Assembly: GCA_947571655.1 (NCBI GenBank)
Contig: CANOYR010000012.1
Coordinates: 1-44,182 of the forward strand
Origin: an uncultured Caryophanales bacterium
GTDB taxonomy: Bacteria > Bacillota_I > Bacilli_A > RF39 > UBA660
DNA length: 44,182 nucleotides
Reading direction: 5' to 3'
In this document: in pieces, positions 33,657 through 44,182 of the stretch
How the letters are laid out: the number at the start of each line of letters is the position of its first letter
How positions within the stretch are numbered: the stretch's first letter is position 1
The notes under the pieces: model-generated
The model's database searches: none
What the model saw: only the letters and a program-made list of their open reading frames with translations
Told to the model about the DNA's origin: nothing
Made by a program: the position numbers and the translations under genes

Positions 33657-34898
33657 ATGAAAATAATTACACTAAAAGAAGAAGACTTTGATGCTTTCGC
33701 AAAAAAGCATAAATATAAAAATCCCTATCAAACTTCTAATTATGGAAAAGTAATGACAACAGAAGGATATAATTATCATTTCCTAGGATTCATTAATAAT
33801 AGTAATGAATTAATAGGAGCTACAATGTTAATATATAAACCTATTTTCTTGAGCTATAAATTTGCTTTCGCCCCCTATGGATTCTTAATTGATTATACAA
33901 ATAGCGATCTTATAGAAGAATTAACCTTAAAACTTAAAAAACTTTTATTCAAACAGAAATTTATCTATATAAAGATGAATCCATTAATTCATTGTACAGA
34001 ACGAAGAATGAATGGAAAAATGGTTTCCTATAATCCAGAAATTAATGATATCTTAGAAATATTACAAAAAAATAACTATATCCATCACGGATTTAATCGC
34101 TTCTTTGAAAACAATAAACCCAGATGGATTGCACTCACAAAACTATTAACATCCAATGATAAATTATACAATCAATTATCAAAAAACGTTAGAAATAAGA
34201 TTAATAAAGCCAATAACTGTGGAATAGAAATTTATCAAGGAACAAAAGAAGACTTAAATACTTTATATGAATTTATTAAAAGAAAACAGAAAAAAAGTTT
34301 AAAATATTATCAATCGATTATAGAAAACTATCATGGTGATGCAGAAATCTATCTAGCACATATTAATACAACAAAATATATAAAGAAAAGTCAAGAATTG
34401 TATGAAAAAGAATTAAATAAAAACGATGAATTAAATCAACAACTACAAAAAAATGTAGGAAATAGAATAAATATCACAAAACTTGTCAACCGTAAAATGG
34501 AATCAGATAAACTATTAAATATTTATCATGAGAACTTATCAAATGCTTCTTATTTATTTCAAAATCATCCAGAAGGAATCACAATTGGAGGATGCCTTAT
34601 TATACGTTATGATAAGGGAATTCACTTAATCATTGAAGGATTTGATGAAGAGTATCGGAATTATAATTGTAATTATTTACTAAAATGGGAACTGATGAAA
34701 AAATTTAACAATGAAGGATATAATTTCTTCAATTTAAATGGCATCAGTGGAGAATTTAATGAAAAAAATAAATATTCTGGTTTAAATGAAATGAAACTAG
34801 GATATAATGCCAGTGCAATTGAATACATTGGAGAATTTGATTTAATTATCAATAAAACCATGTACAATATGTATAAAAAGAAAAAAAGTAAAAAATAA
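33657..34898 (+). CDS. FemX/FemAB-type peptidoglycan bridge aminoacyltransferase
   Basis: The protein has 413 residues, the family's usual size. Two GNAT-like halves are joined by a helical coiled-coil arm. PYQTSNYGKVMTTEGY starts the first half; KNVRNKINKANNCGIEI matches the central FemABX segment; a Lys/Asn-rich coiled coil lies at about 235-290; and GITIGGCLIIRYDKGIHLI plus FFNLNGISGEF end the second half. FemX proteins add amino acids from aminoacyl-tRNA to the stem-peptide lysine of lipid II. This agrees with murD next door and predicts a cross-bridge. The ATG follows AAAGGAGGGGG. It is monocistronic and divergent from murD. Confidence 0.93.
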   Translation: MKIITLKEEDFDAFAKKHKYKNPYQTSNYGKVMTTEGYNYHFLGFINNSNELIGATMLIYKPIFLSYKFAFAPYGFLIDYTNSDLIEELTLKLKKLLFKQKFIYIKMNPLIHCTERRMNGKMVSYNPEINDILEILQKNNYIHHGFNRFFENNKPRWIALTKLLTSNDKLYNQLSKNVRNKINKANNCGIEIYQGTKEDLNTLYEFIKRKQKKSLKYYQSIIENYHGDAEIYLAHINTTKYIKKSQELYEKELNKNDELNQQLQKNVGNRINITKLVNRKMESDKLLNIYHENLSNASYLFQNHPEGITIGGCLIIRYDKGIHLIIEGFDEEYRNYNCNYLLKWELMKKFNNEGYNFFNLNGISGEFNEKNKYSGLNEMKLGYNASAIEYIGEFDLIINKTMYNMYKKKKSKK

Positions 34899-34899
34899 A

Positions 34900-34937
34900 A
34901 AGGTATTTTAGAATAACAACTCTAAAATACTTTTTTT
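34900..34937 (+). terminator. Terminator after the FemX-like gene
   Basis: A perfect 10-bp stem GTATTTTAGA/TCTAAAATAC with an 8-nt loop, followed by seven T. The gap 34938-35022 shows nothing else. Confidence 0.92.
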
Positions 34938-35022
34938 ATGCAATAATTAAAAAGTTTTACTTATATCACTTCAATTCCTAAAATTACCAAAATTTTAAAG
35001 TATATTAGTTTCCTTCATCATA

Positions 35023-35054
35023 TAAAAAACCTAAAGAAAGCTTTAGGTTTTTGA
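35023..35054 (-). terminator. Terminator after tuf (end of the str operon)
   Basis: Minus strand AAAAACCTAAAG-CTTT-CTTTAGGTTTTT, an almost perfect 12-bp stem with T tail, 17 bp after the tuf stop. Confidence 0.92.
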
Positions 35055-35070
35055 ATATATAATTTATGAA

Positions 35071-36261
35071 TTAAGCATCAATTTTACTAACTGATCCAGC
35101 ACCAACAGTACGTCCACCTTCACGGATAGAGAACTTAGTACCTTGTTCAATAGCAATTGGGTGAATTAATTCAACAGTCATCGTGATATTATCACCTGGC
35201 ATAACCATTTCAACACCAGCTGGTAATTGGATAACACCAGTTACGTCTGTAGTTCTGAAATAGAATTGAGGACGATAATTTGCAAAGAATGGAGTATGAC
35301 GTCCACCTTCTTCTTTGCTAAGTACATAAACCTCAGCTTCGAATTTCGTATGTGGAGTAACAGATCCAGGTTTTGCTAACACTTGACCACGTTCAACTTC
35401 TTCACGAGCAATACCACGTAATAATACACCAGCATTGTCTCCTGCTTCAGCATAGTCTAATTGTTTACGGAACATTTCAATTCCTGTAACAACAGTCTTA
35501 CGAGTCTCTTTAATACCAACGATTTCAACTTCATCGTTAAGTTTTAATTGTCCACGTTCTACACGTCCAGTAACAACAGTTCCACGTCCAGTGATTGTGA
35601 ATACATCCTCAATACTCATCAAGAATGGTTTTTCATTATCACGTTCAGGAGTTGGAATCCATTCGTCAACTGCCTTCATTAACTCGTCGATTTTCTCTAC
35701 ATACTTAGCGTCTCCTTCAAGAGCTTTTAATGCAGATCCACGAATAATTGGAGTATTATCTCCATCGAATCCGTATTCTGTTAATAAATCACGGATTTCC
35801 ATTTCTACTAATTCTAGTAATTCTTCGTCATCTACCATGTCACACTTGTTCATGAATACTACCATTCTAGGTACTCCAACTTGACGAGCAAGTAAGATAT
35901 GTTCACGAGTTTGTGCCATTGGTCCATCAGTAGCAGCGATAACAAGAATACCACCATCCATTTGTGCTGCACCTGTAATCATGTTCTTTACATAGTCAGC
36001 ATGTCCTGGACAGTCAACGTGAGCATAATGACGTGTTTCAGTTTGATACTCAACGTGAGCAGTATTAATTGTAATTCCTCTTTCTCTTTCCTCAGGCGCT
36101 TTATCGATATTTGAATATTCAGTAAAGTCAGCCCAAGCTGAATTATGATCATGTTGAACCTTAGTAATAGCTGCTGTTAAAGTAGTTTTACCATGGTCAA
36201 CGTGTCCAATTGTACCAATGTTAACATGTGGTTTTGAACGATCGAATTTTGCTTTTGCCAT
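35071..36261 (-). CDS. tuf: Elongation factor Tu
   Basis: The protein has 396 residues, full length. It has the GTPase motifs [27 protein letters not shown] and NKCD, then domains II and III ending in [15 protein letters not shown]-Tu delivers aminoacyl-tRNA to the ribosome. GC content is higher and codon choice is more biased than in neighbouring orphan genes, as expected for a highly expressed gene. The ATG has AAAGGAGGAAA. It has its own promoter after fusA, besides read-through from the str promoter. Confidence 0.99.
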   Translation of the reverse strand: MAKAKFDRSKPHVNIGTIGHVDHGKTTLTAAITKVQHDHNSAWADFTEYSNIDKAPEERERGITINTAHVEYQTETRHYAHVDCPGHADYVKNMITGAAQMDGGILVIAATDGPMAQTREHILLARQVGVPRMVVFMNKCDMVDDEELLELVEMEIRDLLTEYGFDGDNTPIIRGSALKALEGDAKYVEKIDELMKAVDEWIPTPERDNEKPFLMSIEDVFTITGRGTVVTGRVERGQLKLNDEVEIVGIKETRKTVVTGIEMFRKQLDYAEAGDNAGVLLRGIAREEVERGQVLAKPGSVTPHTKFEAEVYVLSKEEGGRHTPFFANYRPQFYFRTTDVTGVIQLPAGVEMVMPGDNITMTVELIHPIAIEQGTKFSIREGGRTVGAGSVSKIDA

Positions 36262-36292
36262 TTTAATTTCCTCCTTTAATAATTACTATTAT

Positions 36293-36321
36293 ATTTTATC
36301 TAACAATTGAATTTTTTTCAA
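36293..36321 (-). promoter_or_regulatory. Internal promoter of tuf
   Basis: Minus strand TTGAAA (36321-36316), 17-bp spacer, TAAAAT (36298-36293). A weak stem AACAGGAG/CTCTTGTT after fusA may partly end upstream transcripts. Confidence 0.7.
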
Positions 36322-36397
36322 CTGTTTTGATACATTTTCAGATAAGTCTGAAAAAATTTATAACAACAAGAGGATTTTCTCCTGTTATTAACTTTCA

Positions 36398-38467
36398 TTA
36401 ATTCCCACTTTTCTTAACGATATCTTCTGCAATATTTTTAGGTACTTCATCATAATGATCGAATACCATTACGAAGTTTCCACGACCTTGTGTATTAGAA
36501 CGCAAACTTGTTGCATATCCAAACATTTCAGATAGTGGTACCATTGCATTTAAGCGAATTGCATTTCCAGCAGATTCTTGACCTAATGGACGTCCACGAC
36601 GAGACGTCAAGTCTCCCATAACGTTACCAAAATATTCATCTGGAGTTGTTACTTCAACTTTCATAATAGGCTCTAGAAGTACTGGTCTACATTTGTTTTT
36701 TGCTTCCTTTAATGCGAAACTTGCTGCAATCTTAAATGCCATTTCATTAGAATCAACGTCATGATAGCTACCATCGAATAACGTACACTTCACGTCAATC
36801 ATAGGATATCCTGCAAGAACTCCAGTTTGTAAAGCTTCTTGTAATCCTTTATCAACAACTGGAATATATTCACGAGGAACAACACCACCAACAATTGCAT
36901 CCACATATTCATACCCTTTATCTGGATTTGGTTCAAATTTGATCCACACATGTCCATATTGTCCACGTCCACCAGATTGCTTGATGTACTTACCTTCACA
37001 GTCAGCAGCTTGACGGATTGTCTCACGATAAGCAACTTGTGGTTGACCAATATTTGCCTCTACTTGGAATTCTCTTTTCATACGGTCAACTAATACATCT
37101 AAGTGTAACTCACCCATACCAGCAATAACCGTTTGACCTGTTTCATGATCGGTATGTACTCTAAATGTTGGATCTTCTTCCGCAAGCTTTTGTAAAGCAA
37201 TTGCCATCTTATCTTGATCCGCTTTCGATTTTGGTTCTACCGCCAATTGGATAACTGGTTCTGGGAATTCCATAGATTCTAGAATTACAGGTTTCTTTTC
37301 ATCACATAGAGTATCTCCCGTCGTTGTATTCTTTAAACCAACGATAGCAGCGATATCTCCTGTCCAAACTTCAGAAATTTCAGTTCTGTTGTTTGCATGC
37401 ATTAATAGTAAACGACCAACACGCTCTTTAGAATCTTTGGTAGAATTTAATACATAAGATCCACTAGATAAGTGTCCAGAGTAAACTCTGAAGAACGTTA
37501 AACGTCCAACAAATGGGTCAGTCATCACCTTGAATGCTAATGCTGCGAAAGGTTCTGTATCAGATGGATGACGAACAGCTGGATTTCCATCTAAATCTGT
37601 TCCTTCAATAGAAGCGATATCAGTTGGAGCTGGTAAATAGTCAACTACAGCATCTAGTAAGAATTTAATTCCCATATTTCCAAGTGCAGTACCACACATA
37701 ACTGGAAAGAATTCTACAGCGAGAGTTCCCTTACGAATTGCTCTCTTAATCATATCAATAGTTACTTCTCCACCATCTAGATATGTTTCCATTAATTCAT
37801 CATCATATTCAGCAATTGCTTCAATTAAGTCATTATGCTTTTCTTCCGCAATTGCCTTAAGATCTGCAGGAATTTCAATTTCCTTTGCATCTTCTTCTTG
37901 TTTTCCATCGAATTCATAAGCCTTCATAGTAACTAAATCAATTACTCCATGGAACTCACTTTCTGCTCCAATTGGCCACTCGATTGGTTTTGCATTTACT
38001 CCTAATCTAGACTTGATAGTTCCTAATGTATATTCAAAATTAGCTCCCATCTTATCCATCTTATTTGCAAATATAATACGTGGTACTGAAAAATCAGTTG
38101 CTTGACGCCAAACTGTTTCTGTTTGTGGTTCTACACCAGCTTGAGAATCTAGTAGAGCAACAGCACCATCTAGTACTCTTAAACTACGACTAACTTCTAC
38201 GGTAAAGTCTACGTGTCCTGGAGTATCGATAATATTCATACGATACCCTTTCCAATAAGCTGTCGTAGCAGCAGAGGTAATCGTAATACCGCGTTCTTGT
38301 TCTTGTGCCATCCAGTCCATTTGGCTAGCTCCATCATGAGTTTCACCAATTTTATGAATTTTCTTTGTATGGAATAATACACGCTCAGTTGTTGTTGTTT
38401 TACCAGCATCAATATGAGCCATAATTCCAAAGTTTCTTGTATGTTCTAATGACGTATCACGAGCCAT
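36398..38467 (-). CDS. fusA: Elongation factor G
   Basis: The protein has 689 residues from ATG 38467 ([12 protein letters not shown]), with AAAGGATTT upstream; a TTG at 38488 lies inside the rpsG end and is not preferred. It has the GTPase motifs [30 protein letters not shown] and NKMD, then domains II-V with GRGQYGHVW and [14 protein letters not shown] drives translocation and ribosome recycling. It is the third gene of the str operon, 14 bp after rpsG. Confidence 0.99.
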   Translation of the reverse strand: MARDTSLEHTRNFGIMAHIDAGKTTTTERVLFHTKKIHKIGETHDGASQMDWMAQEQERGITITSAATTAYWKGYRMNIIDTPGHVDFTVEVSRSLRVLDGAVALLDSQAGVEPQTETVWRQATDFSVPRIIFANKMDKMGANFEYTLGTIKSRLGVNAKPIEWPIGAESEFHGVIDLVTMKAYEFDGKQEEDAKEIEIPADLKAIAEEKHNDLIEAIAEYDDELMETYLDGGEVTIDMIKRAIRKGTLAVEFFPVMCGTALGNMGIKFLLDAVVDYLPAPTDIASIEGTDLDGNPAVRHPSDTEPFAALAFKVMTDPFVGRLTFFRVYSGHLSSGSYVLNSTKDSKERVGRLLLMHANNRTEISEVWTGDIAAIVGLKNTTTGDTLCDEKKPVILESMEFPEPVIQLAVEPKSKADQDKMAIALQKLAEEDPTFRVHTDHETGQTVIAGMGELHLDVLVDRMKREFQVEANIGQPQVAYRETIRQAADCEGKYIKQSGGRGQYGHVWIKFEPNPDKGYEYVDAIVGGVVPREYIPVVDKGLQEALQTGVLAGYPMIDVKCTLFDGSYHDVDSNEMAFKIAASFALKEAKNKCRPVLLEPIMKVEVTTPDEYFGNVMGDLTSRRGRPLGQESAGNAIRLNAMVPLSEMFGYATSLRSNTQGRGNFVMVFDHYDEVPKNIAEDIVKKSGN

Positions 38468-38481
38468 AAATAAATCCTTTC

Positions 38482-38949
38482 CTACCAACGATAATGAGCA
38501 AATGCCTTGTTAGCTTCTGCCATTCTATGGGTATCTTCACGTTTTTTAACTGCTGCACCAGTTCCATTTGATGCATCAATGATTTCATTTGCAAGATTTT
38601 CAGCCATTCCTTTTCCACCACGAAGTCTTGCATAATTTACTAACCATCTAAGTCCTAAAGCTTGACTTCTTTCAGCACTAACCTCTTGTGGTACTTGATA
38701 GTTAGAACCACCAACACGACGAGATTTTACTTCAAGCAATGGTTTAATATTTTCTAATGCTTTGTTAAATACTTCTAGAGGATCCTGTCCTGTTTTTTCT
38801 TTAACAATATCAAAAGCTTTATATAAAATTGTTTGCGCTTTACCTTTTTTTCCACCAATCATCATACGATTTACTAATTTCGTAACGACTTTAGAATTGT
38901 ATAGCGGATCTGGTAAAACGTCTCTTTTTACTGCTTGTCTTTTACGCAT
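38482..38949 (-). CDS. rpsG: 30S ribosomal protein S7
   Basis: The protein has 155 residues, with [37 protein letters not shown], and the [14 protein letters not shown] segment of the family. S7 nucleates the 30S head and in other bacteria binds str mRNA to repress it. The ATG has AAGGGAGGAT. It lies 37 bp after rpsL. Confidence 0.99.
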   Translation of the reverse strand: MRKRQAVKRDVLPDPLYNSKVVTKLVNRMMIGGKKGKAQTILYKAFDIVKEKTGQDPLEVFNKALENIKPLLEVKSRRVGGSNYQVPQEVSAERSQALGLRWLVNYARLRGGKGMAENLANEIIDASNGTGAAVKKREDTHRMAEANKAFAHYRW

Positions 38950-38986
38950 GTTTTTATCCTCCCTTCAAATTGTTTCGTTTTTTATT

Positions 38987-39400
38987 TTACTTCTTAGGTT
39001 TCTTTGCTCCGTATTTAGAACGAGCTTGCTTTCTATCTTTAACACCAGCTGTATCTAAAGTACCACGAACGATATGATAACGAACTCCGATTAAGTCCTT
39101 AACACGTCCACCACGAACCAATACAACACTGTGCTCTTGTAAGTTATGTCCTTCTCCAGGAATATAAGTATCTACTTCTTTTCCATTCGATAAACGAACA
39201 CGCGCATACTTACGAAGTGCTGAGTTTGGTTTCTTTGGTGTCTTTGTACCTACACGAGTACAAACTCCACGTTTTTGAGGAGAAGCTAATTTTGTAGTCT
39301 TCTTTTGAATGGTATTTAAACCAAATCCTAAAACTGGTGATTTGCTTTTTCTTTTTTTATCAGTTCTGTTTTTTCTAATCAATTGTTGCATTGTAGGCAT
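38987..39400 (-). CDS. rpsL: 30S ribosomal protein S12
   Basis: The protein has 137 residues. It shows the family start ([11 protein letters not shown]), the conserved [37 protein letters not shown] and [11 protein letters not shown]12 is part of the decoding centre; the lysine in TPKKPNS is a site of streptomycin-resistance changes and is wild type here. The start has AAAGGAGAGAT. First gene of the str operon, behind a structured leader. Confidence 0.99.
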   Translation of the reverse strand: MPTMQQLIRKNRTDKKRKSKSPVLGFGLNTIQKKTTKLASPQKRGVCTRVGTKTPKKPNSALRKYARVRLSNGKEVDTYIPGEGHNLQEHSVVLVRGGRVKDLIGVRYHIVRGTLDTAGVKDRKQARSKYGAKKPKK

Positions 39401-39441
39401 ATTTTATCTCTCCTTTCTTTACACATATCCAGGTGTATCAT
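39379..39441 (-). other. Possible leader ORF overlapping rpsL
   Basis: A 20-codon frame starts at ATG 39441, five bases after AGGAG, and ends TGA within rpsL. The peptide starts [13 protein letters not shown]. Its ribosome site is as good as that of rpsL, so a small leader peptide or a coupling device is possible. It could also be chance. Confidence 0.25.
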
Positions 39442-39456
39442 TTTTACTCCTAAATT

Positions 39457-39480
39457 AAGTTTTGTCATTAGACAAAACCT
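39457..39480 (-). promoter_or_regulatory. Leader hairpin of the str operon
   Basis: The leader RNA has a 10-bp stem, AGGTTTTGTC with GACAAAACTT (one G-T), loop TAAT, about 20-45 nt after the transcription start. Such leaders can bind a ribosomal protein for autoregulation; no known motif is recognised. Confidence 0.55.
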
Positions 39481-39499
39481 AAATTTACTAAGCATTGAT

Positions 39500-39528
39500 A
39501 ATATAACACTACCTAAGTAGAATGTCAA
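39500..39528 (-). promoter_or_regulatory. Promoter of the str operon
   Basis: Minus strand TTGACA (39528-39523), 17-bp spacer, TATATT (39505-39500) preceded by TGT (extended -10). The leader to rpsL is about 95 nt. Confidence 0.88.
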
Positions 39529-39546
39529 GTGATTTCAAATAGAATT

Positions 39547-40005
39547 TTAAGATTCCAAAGAAATATCATATCCTTCTGTAGTATAAACCTTACCACAATG
39601 AACAAATGCTTGAATCAAAGGAACTCCCTCCTGTATTTGAATAATACTATAACCAGTACATATATTCCCTGCAATCATCAAAGATTGCAAATAATTTTTT
39701 TGAATCAATTCAGAAATAGGAATAATTTTAGAAGAAACACCAGAAAAATCCTGATTGATATCCGATAAATATCTAGAAGTTTCTTCCCTCAGCATAATCT
39801 CATACTGCTCAGCTTGTGAAATTTCCTCTTTTGTATATCGAATCGAATCTTGTGAATCATTCGATGAAGGTGTTTTCGTATTTCCATTTTCTGTAATTCC
39901 TACTCTTTCAGCACCAATAGAAATTAAAATAATTGCAATTAAAAAAACAACAATAAAAGCTAAAAAAACAGAAAGTCCCCATCCATTTTGATTTAATTTT
40001 TTCAT
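39547..40005 (-). CDS. Small membrane protein, prepilin-like, between rpoC and rpsL
   Basis: The protein has 152 residues. A short basic start (MKKLNQNG) is followed by WGLSVFLAFIVVFLIAIILI, a prepilin-like Gly-then-hydrophobic helix without the Glu5, then a soluble outer domain. Two cysteines (NICTGYSII and VHCGKVYTTEGYD) could form a disulfide. This resembles the architecture of the 161-residue pilin-like protein at 5.8-6.3 kb, but sequence identity is low. Function unknown. The ATG has TTGAGGTGG, and a TATAAT lies at 40038-40033. Its place between rpoC and rpsL, often held by an L7Ae-type gene in Firmicutes, is unusual. Confidence 0.75.
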   Translation of the reverse strand: MKKLNQNGWGLSVFLAFIVVFLIAIILISIGAERVGITENGNTKTPSSNDSQDSIRYTKEEISQAEQYEIMLREETSRYLSDINQDFSGVSSKIIPISELIQKNYLQSLMIAGNICTGYSIIQIQEGVPLIQAFVHCGKVYTTEGYDISLES

Positions 40006-40046
40006 AATACCACCTCAAGTAATCACATTTACATTATATGACATAG

Positions 40047-40082
40047 AAAAAAAAAAGGAAAGTCCTTTTCAAAGAACTTTCC
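40047..40082 (-). terminator. Terminator after rpoC
   Basis: Minus strand stem GGAAAGT/ACTTTCC with a 12-nt loop, followed by ten T; it starts at the rpoC stop codon. It separates rpoBC from the small membrane gene. Confidence 0.9.
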
Positions 40083-43000
40083 TACATAAATTCATCTTCT
40101 AAAGTTTCCAAAGGTTCCTCATCAATAAATTGACTTTCTAAATCGAAATCAACATTTTTGTATTTTTTCGCACCAGTACCAGCTGGAATCAATTTACCAA
40201 TAATTACATTCTCTTTTAATCCCTGTAGATAGTCAACCTTTCCGCGAATCGCAGCATCCGTTAAAATACGTGTTGTTTCCTGGAAAGAGGCAGCAGATAA
40301 GAAAGAGTCCGTTTCCAAAGATGCTTTTGTAATACCAAGAAGTACTGGTCGAGCAGTTGCTGGTACTTTTCCTTGAAGAATCGCTTCTTTATTAGCATCG
40401 GTAAATTCACGCATACTTACAAGCAATCCTGGAAGTAATTTTGTTCCTCCACCTTCTACAACTCTCATTTTACTAATCATACGACTAGCAATAACCTCAA
40501 CGTGTTTATCTGAAATATCTACACCTTGACTACGATATACATGTTGTACTTCTTTTAGAATATATTCTTGTGTTGTTAACGGATCTGTAACTGCCAACAA
40601 TTCTTTCGGACTAATTGCTCCCTCTGTCAATTTTTCACCAGCAGTAACTTTAGATCCTTTTTCCACACGAAGTTTAGAGCCATAATTAGTGACATGCTCT
40701 TTTGTTTCTACGTCATTTTTAATAAAAATTCGGAATTTTCCATGATCTTCATCAATTTTTGTAACAGTTCCATCAATTTCAGCAATCGTTGCCTTTCCTT
40801 TTGGATTACGAGCTTCAAACAACTCTTGAATACGAGGAAGACCTTGTGTAATATCTTCTCCACCAGCAACTCCACCTGTATGGAATGTTCTCATAGTAAG
40901 CTGGGTACCAGGCTCTCCAATGGATTGTGCAGCCATAACTCCAACAGCCTCTCCAACTTCAACAATATTACCTGTAGCGAGGTTACGTCCATAACATTTC
41001 TGACAAACACCACTAGTACAACCACAAGTTAGAATTGTACGAATTTCTACTTCTTCTACTCCAGCACGAACAATCTTTTCTGCAATTTGTTCAGTAACAA
41101 ATGTTAATCGTTCACAAATAACATCTTTTGTTTCTGGATGAATTACTTTTTTGTTTGTATAACGACCTACAATACGGTCATACAAACTTTCAATCACAGA
41201 TCCCGTTTTATCATTAATAAATGCACGAACAATAACACCTTGATCGGTTCCACAATCTTCTTCCCTTACGATAATATCTTGACTAACATCAACCAAACGA
41301 CGGGTTAAATATCCAGAATCCGCAGTCTTAAGTGCCGTATCAGCATTTCCTTTACGCGCACCGTGAGTAGATAAGAAGAATTCAGACACACTAAGTCCTT
41401 CTTTAAATGAGGAAAGTACTGGAATTTCAACACTTTCTCCATTTGGTTTTGCCATCAATCCTCGCATACCAGCAACTTGCGTAAAGTTTGAAATATTACC
41501 ACGTGCTTTTGAATGCATCATCATGAAAATTGGATTATTAATATCAGCACTTGCCTTTTCTTGAAGCTCAGCAGTTACTTGTGCTTTTGCATTTTCCCAA
41601 GTTTCAATTACCTTTTCATATCGTTCTTGATCAGTAATTAAACCACGCTTATACTGCTTATTAATTTTGTCTACCATCTTTTTCGCTTCTGCAACGATTT
41701 CTGGTTTCTTTTCACTGCTTACAACATCACTTGCAGATACAGTAATACCAGCAATTGTAGAATACTTAAATCCTAAATCTTTTAACTTATCAAGCATAAT
41801 AGAAGTTTCTGTTGTTTTATAACGTTTAAAAATTTGAGCAATTACTTTTTCAAGTACACCTTTCGCAAAAGGATTTACCAAAGGACGACTCTTAATCTCT
41901 TCTGGGATATTAACTCCCTTATCGATAAAGTATTTATTTGGTGTAATTTGTTGAATATTCTCATCACTAGGTTCATTAATATATGGGAAAGAATCAGGTA
42001 AAATTTCATTAAATTTAATCTTTCCAACAGTTGTTACTAAGAATTTCCCATGTTGTTCTTCTGTAAATAGCTTGTATTTAAAAGAATCAACAGGAACAGC
42101 AATTCTTGAGTGAAGAGTAACTTCCCTTCTCTCATATGCCATTAATGCTTCATTGGTATTTTTGAAAATTCTACCTTCCCCAGGCTCCCCAGCTTTTTCC
42201 ATTGTAATATAGTAGTTACCTAAAACCATATCCTGAGATGGTGTAACAATTGGATCTCCTGATTTTGGATGTAAAATATTATTGGCACCAAGCATCAATA
42301 AACGAGCCTCTGCCTTCGCCTCTTCAGAAAGCGGTACATGAACAGCCATCTGATCACCATCGAAGTCTGCGTTAAATGCAGTACATACAAGCGGATGAAG
42401 TCGAATTGCCTTTCCACCAATTAAAATTGGTTCAAATGCTTGAATTCCAAGTCTATGTAAAGTAGGCGCACGGTTTAAAAGTACAGGATGTTCTTTAATG
42501 ACTTCTTCTACGACATCCCAAACCACTGGATCTTGATTTTCAATTAAACGTTTTGCAGCTTTAATATTATGGGCAATATCTTTGTCAACAAGACCATGAA
42601 TAACATGTGGTTTGAATAACTCTAATGCCATTTCTTTTGGAATACCACATTGATACATCTTAAGAGATGGTCCTACAACGATAACACTACGCCCAGAATA
42701 GTCAACACGTTTTCCAAGTAAGTTCTGACGGAAACGTCCTTGTTTACCTTTTAACATACTAGATAAAGATTTTAAAGGTCTATTCCCAGCACCTGTAACA
42801 CTTCTTCCACGTCTACCATTATCAAATAAGGCATCGACTGCTTCTTGAAGCATACGTTTTTCATTTTGAATAATGATTCCAGGAGCTCCTAAATCAATTA
42901 GTTTTTTAAGGCGATTATTACGATTAATAACACGACGATATAAATCGTTCAAATCACTCGTTGCAAATCTTCCACCATCTAATTGAATCATTGGACGAAG

Positions 43001-43711
43001 TTCAGGTGGAATCACTGGAATACAGTCCATAATCATCCATTCTGGACGATTTCCTGATTTATAAAAAGCATCAAGAACATCAAGTCTCTTAACTAAACGA
43101 GTTCTTTTTTGACCCTGAGTATTTTCTAACTCTTTTGAAATTGTTTCAATTTCCTTTTCAAGATCAACTCTCTTCAAAAGTTCTTTGATAGCTTCAGCAC
43201 CCATTCCTACCTTAAATATATTTCCATATTTTTCATAGTAAGCGCGGTATTCTTTCTCAGATAATGTTTGTTTACTTTCAAGAGGGGTATTTCCCTTATC
43301 GATAACAACATAACTAACAAAGTATAATACCTCTTCCAAATCTCTTGGACTCATATCTAAGACTAATCCCATACGAGATGGAACTCCTTTAAAGAACCAA
43401 ATATGAGAAACAGGAGAAGCAAGTTCAATATGACCCATACGTTCACGACGTACTTTACTACGAGTTACTTCTACCCCACATCGATCACAAACAATATTTT
43501 TATAACGGACTCTCTTATACTTTCCACAAGCACATTCAAAATCTTTGGTAGGTCCAAAAATCTTTTCACAGAAAAGTCCATCACGTTCAGGACGGAGAGT
43601 ACGATAATTGATAGTTTCTGGTTTTTTCACTTCTCCATAACTCCATTTACGGATAACCTCAGGAGAAGCAATTCCAATTTTTAATGCTTCAAATTTATCA
43701 ACTGCTATCAT
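40082..43711 (-). CDS. rpoC: RNA polymerase beta' subunit
   Basis: The protein has 1209 residues. The N-terminal zinc site (CACGKYKRV...CDRCGVEV), the clamp and the catalytic NADFDGDQM near residue 450, which binds the active-site Mg2+, are all present. The second zinc cluster ([13 protein letters not shown]), the bridge-helix region ([20 protein letters not shown]) and the trigger loop ([21 protein letters not shown] in parts) follow. The short Firmicute-type form has no large insertions. It starts 1 bp after the rpoB stop, so it is coupled to it, and it ends in the terminator. Confidence 0.99.
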   Translation of the reverse strand: MIAVDKFEALKIGIASPEVIRKWSYGEVKKPETINYRTLRPERDGLFCEKIFGPTKDFECACGKYKRVRYKNIVCDRCGVEVTRSKVRRERMGHIELASPVSHIWFFKGVPSRMGLVLDMSPRDLEEVLYFVSYVVIDKGNTPLESKQTLSEKEYRAYYEKYGNIFKVGMGAEAIKELLKRVDLEKEIETISKELENTQGQKRTRLVKRLDVLDAFYKSGNRPEWMIMDCIPVIPPELRPMIQLDGGRFATSDLNDLYRRVINRNNRLKKLIDLGAPGIIIQNEKRMLQEAVDALFDNGRRGRSVTGAGNRPLKSLSSMLKGKQGRFRQNLLGKRVDYSGRSVIVVGPSLKMYQCGIPKEMALELFKPHVIHGLVDKDIAHNIKAAKRLIENQDPVVWDVVEEVIKEHPVLLNRAPTLHRLGIQAFEPILIGGKAIRLHPLVCTAFNADFDGDQMAVHVPLSEEAKAEARLLMLGANNILHPKSGDPIVTPSQDMVLGNYYITMEKAGEPGEGRIFKNTNEALMAYERREVTLHSRIAVPVDSFKYKLFTEEQHGKFLVTTVGKIKFNEILPDSFPYINEPSDENIQQITPNKYFIDKGVNIPEEIKSRPLVNPFAKGVLEKVIAQIFKRYKTTETSIMLDKLKDLGFKYSTIAGITVSASDVVSSEKKPEIVAEAKKMVDKINKQYKRGLITDQERYEKVIETWENAKAQVTAELQEKASADINNPIFMMMHSKARGNISNFTQVAGMRGLMAKPNGESVEIPVLSSFKEGLSVSEFFLSTHGARKGNADTALKTADSGYLTRRLVDVSQDIIVREEDCGTDQGVIVRAFINDKTGSVIESLYDRIVGRYTNKKVIHPETKDVICERLTFVTEQIAEKIVRAGVEEVEIRTILTCGCTSGVCQKCYGRNLATGNIVEVGEAVGVMAAQSIGEPGTQLTMRTFHTGGVAGGEDITQGLPRIQELFEARNPKGKATIAEIDGTVTKIDEDHGKFRIFIKNDVETKEHVTNYGSKLRVEKGSKVTAGEKLTEGAISPKELLAVTDPLTTQEYILKEVQHVYRSQGVDISDKHVEVIASRMISKMRVVEGGGTKLLPGLLVSMREFTDANKEAILQGKVPATARPVLLGITKASLETDSFLSAASFQETTRILTDAAIRGKVDYLQGLKENVIIGKLIPAGTGAKKYKNVDFDLESQFIDEEPLETLEDEFM

Positions 43712-43712
43712 A

Positions 43713-44182
<470 letters not shown>

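Noticed and set aside
36799..37050. 83-codon frame within fusA on the same strand
   Set aside because: Shifted frame inside a conserved elongation factor gene; no ribosome site.

Overview
The window is low-GC, densely coded Bacillota-type DNA, with almost every gene on the minus strand. Shine-Dalgarno sites are strong (AGGAGG/AGGTGAT types), and TGA is a real stop (for example the LicD gene at 17766), so the code is standard and not the Mycoplasma code. Cell-wall genes (murD, a FemX-type transferase, licD), an N-domain-less ClpB under a CIRCE operator, and many small membrane proteins suggest a walled, uncultured gut-type lineage near the Bacilli/Mycoplasmatota boundary (RF39-like). That placement is an inference from gene content, not a phylogeny.

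Layout. 1-10.8 kb: an N-terminal piece of a Pro/Val-rich repeat protein, a zinc-ribbon membrane protein, a TIGR01212 radical SAM protein, an nfeD-SPFH operon ending in a possible 24-residue basic peptide, a CorA transporter, a prepilin-like protein, a DUF421 membrane protein, and a three-gene unit of unknown function containing two paralogues of about 500 residues. 10.8-19.6 kb: a short formate-tetrahydrofolate ligase translationally coupled to a degenerate P-type ATPase that has lost its phosphorylated aspartate, then clpB, a CtpA-type protease, a LicD protein and a CDF transporter with a manganese-type metal site.

19.7-24.8 kb: a decayed mobilizable element inserted just downstream of the tmRNA gene. 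It holds a serine-recombinase relic, a truncated GNAT gene, a deleted and frameshifted group II intron, a DUF4825-like membrane protein, a MobV relaxase and two overlapping small ORFs. 24.8-30.1 kb: the conserved secG-rnr-(capA)-smpB-(HD)-ssrA block, which supplies RNA decay and ribosome rescue.

30.1-35.1 kb: an orphan gene, enolase, murD and a divergent FemX-type gene. 35-44.2 kb: the transcription/translation core in the order rpoB (C-terminal part only), rpoC, a small prepilin-like membrane gene, rpsL, rpsG, fusA, tuf. The str operon has its own near-consensus promoter and a structured leader.

Most promising unusual items: the catalytically dead P1B-like ATPase coupled to a compact formate-tetrahydrofolate ligase, with a hairpin around the ATPase start; the paralogous orphan operon; the element relic beside ssrA; and several short ORFs. 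No CRISPR array, rRNA or ordinary tRNA gene was seen.
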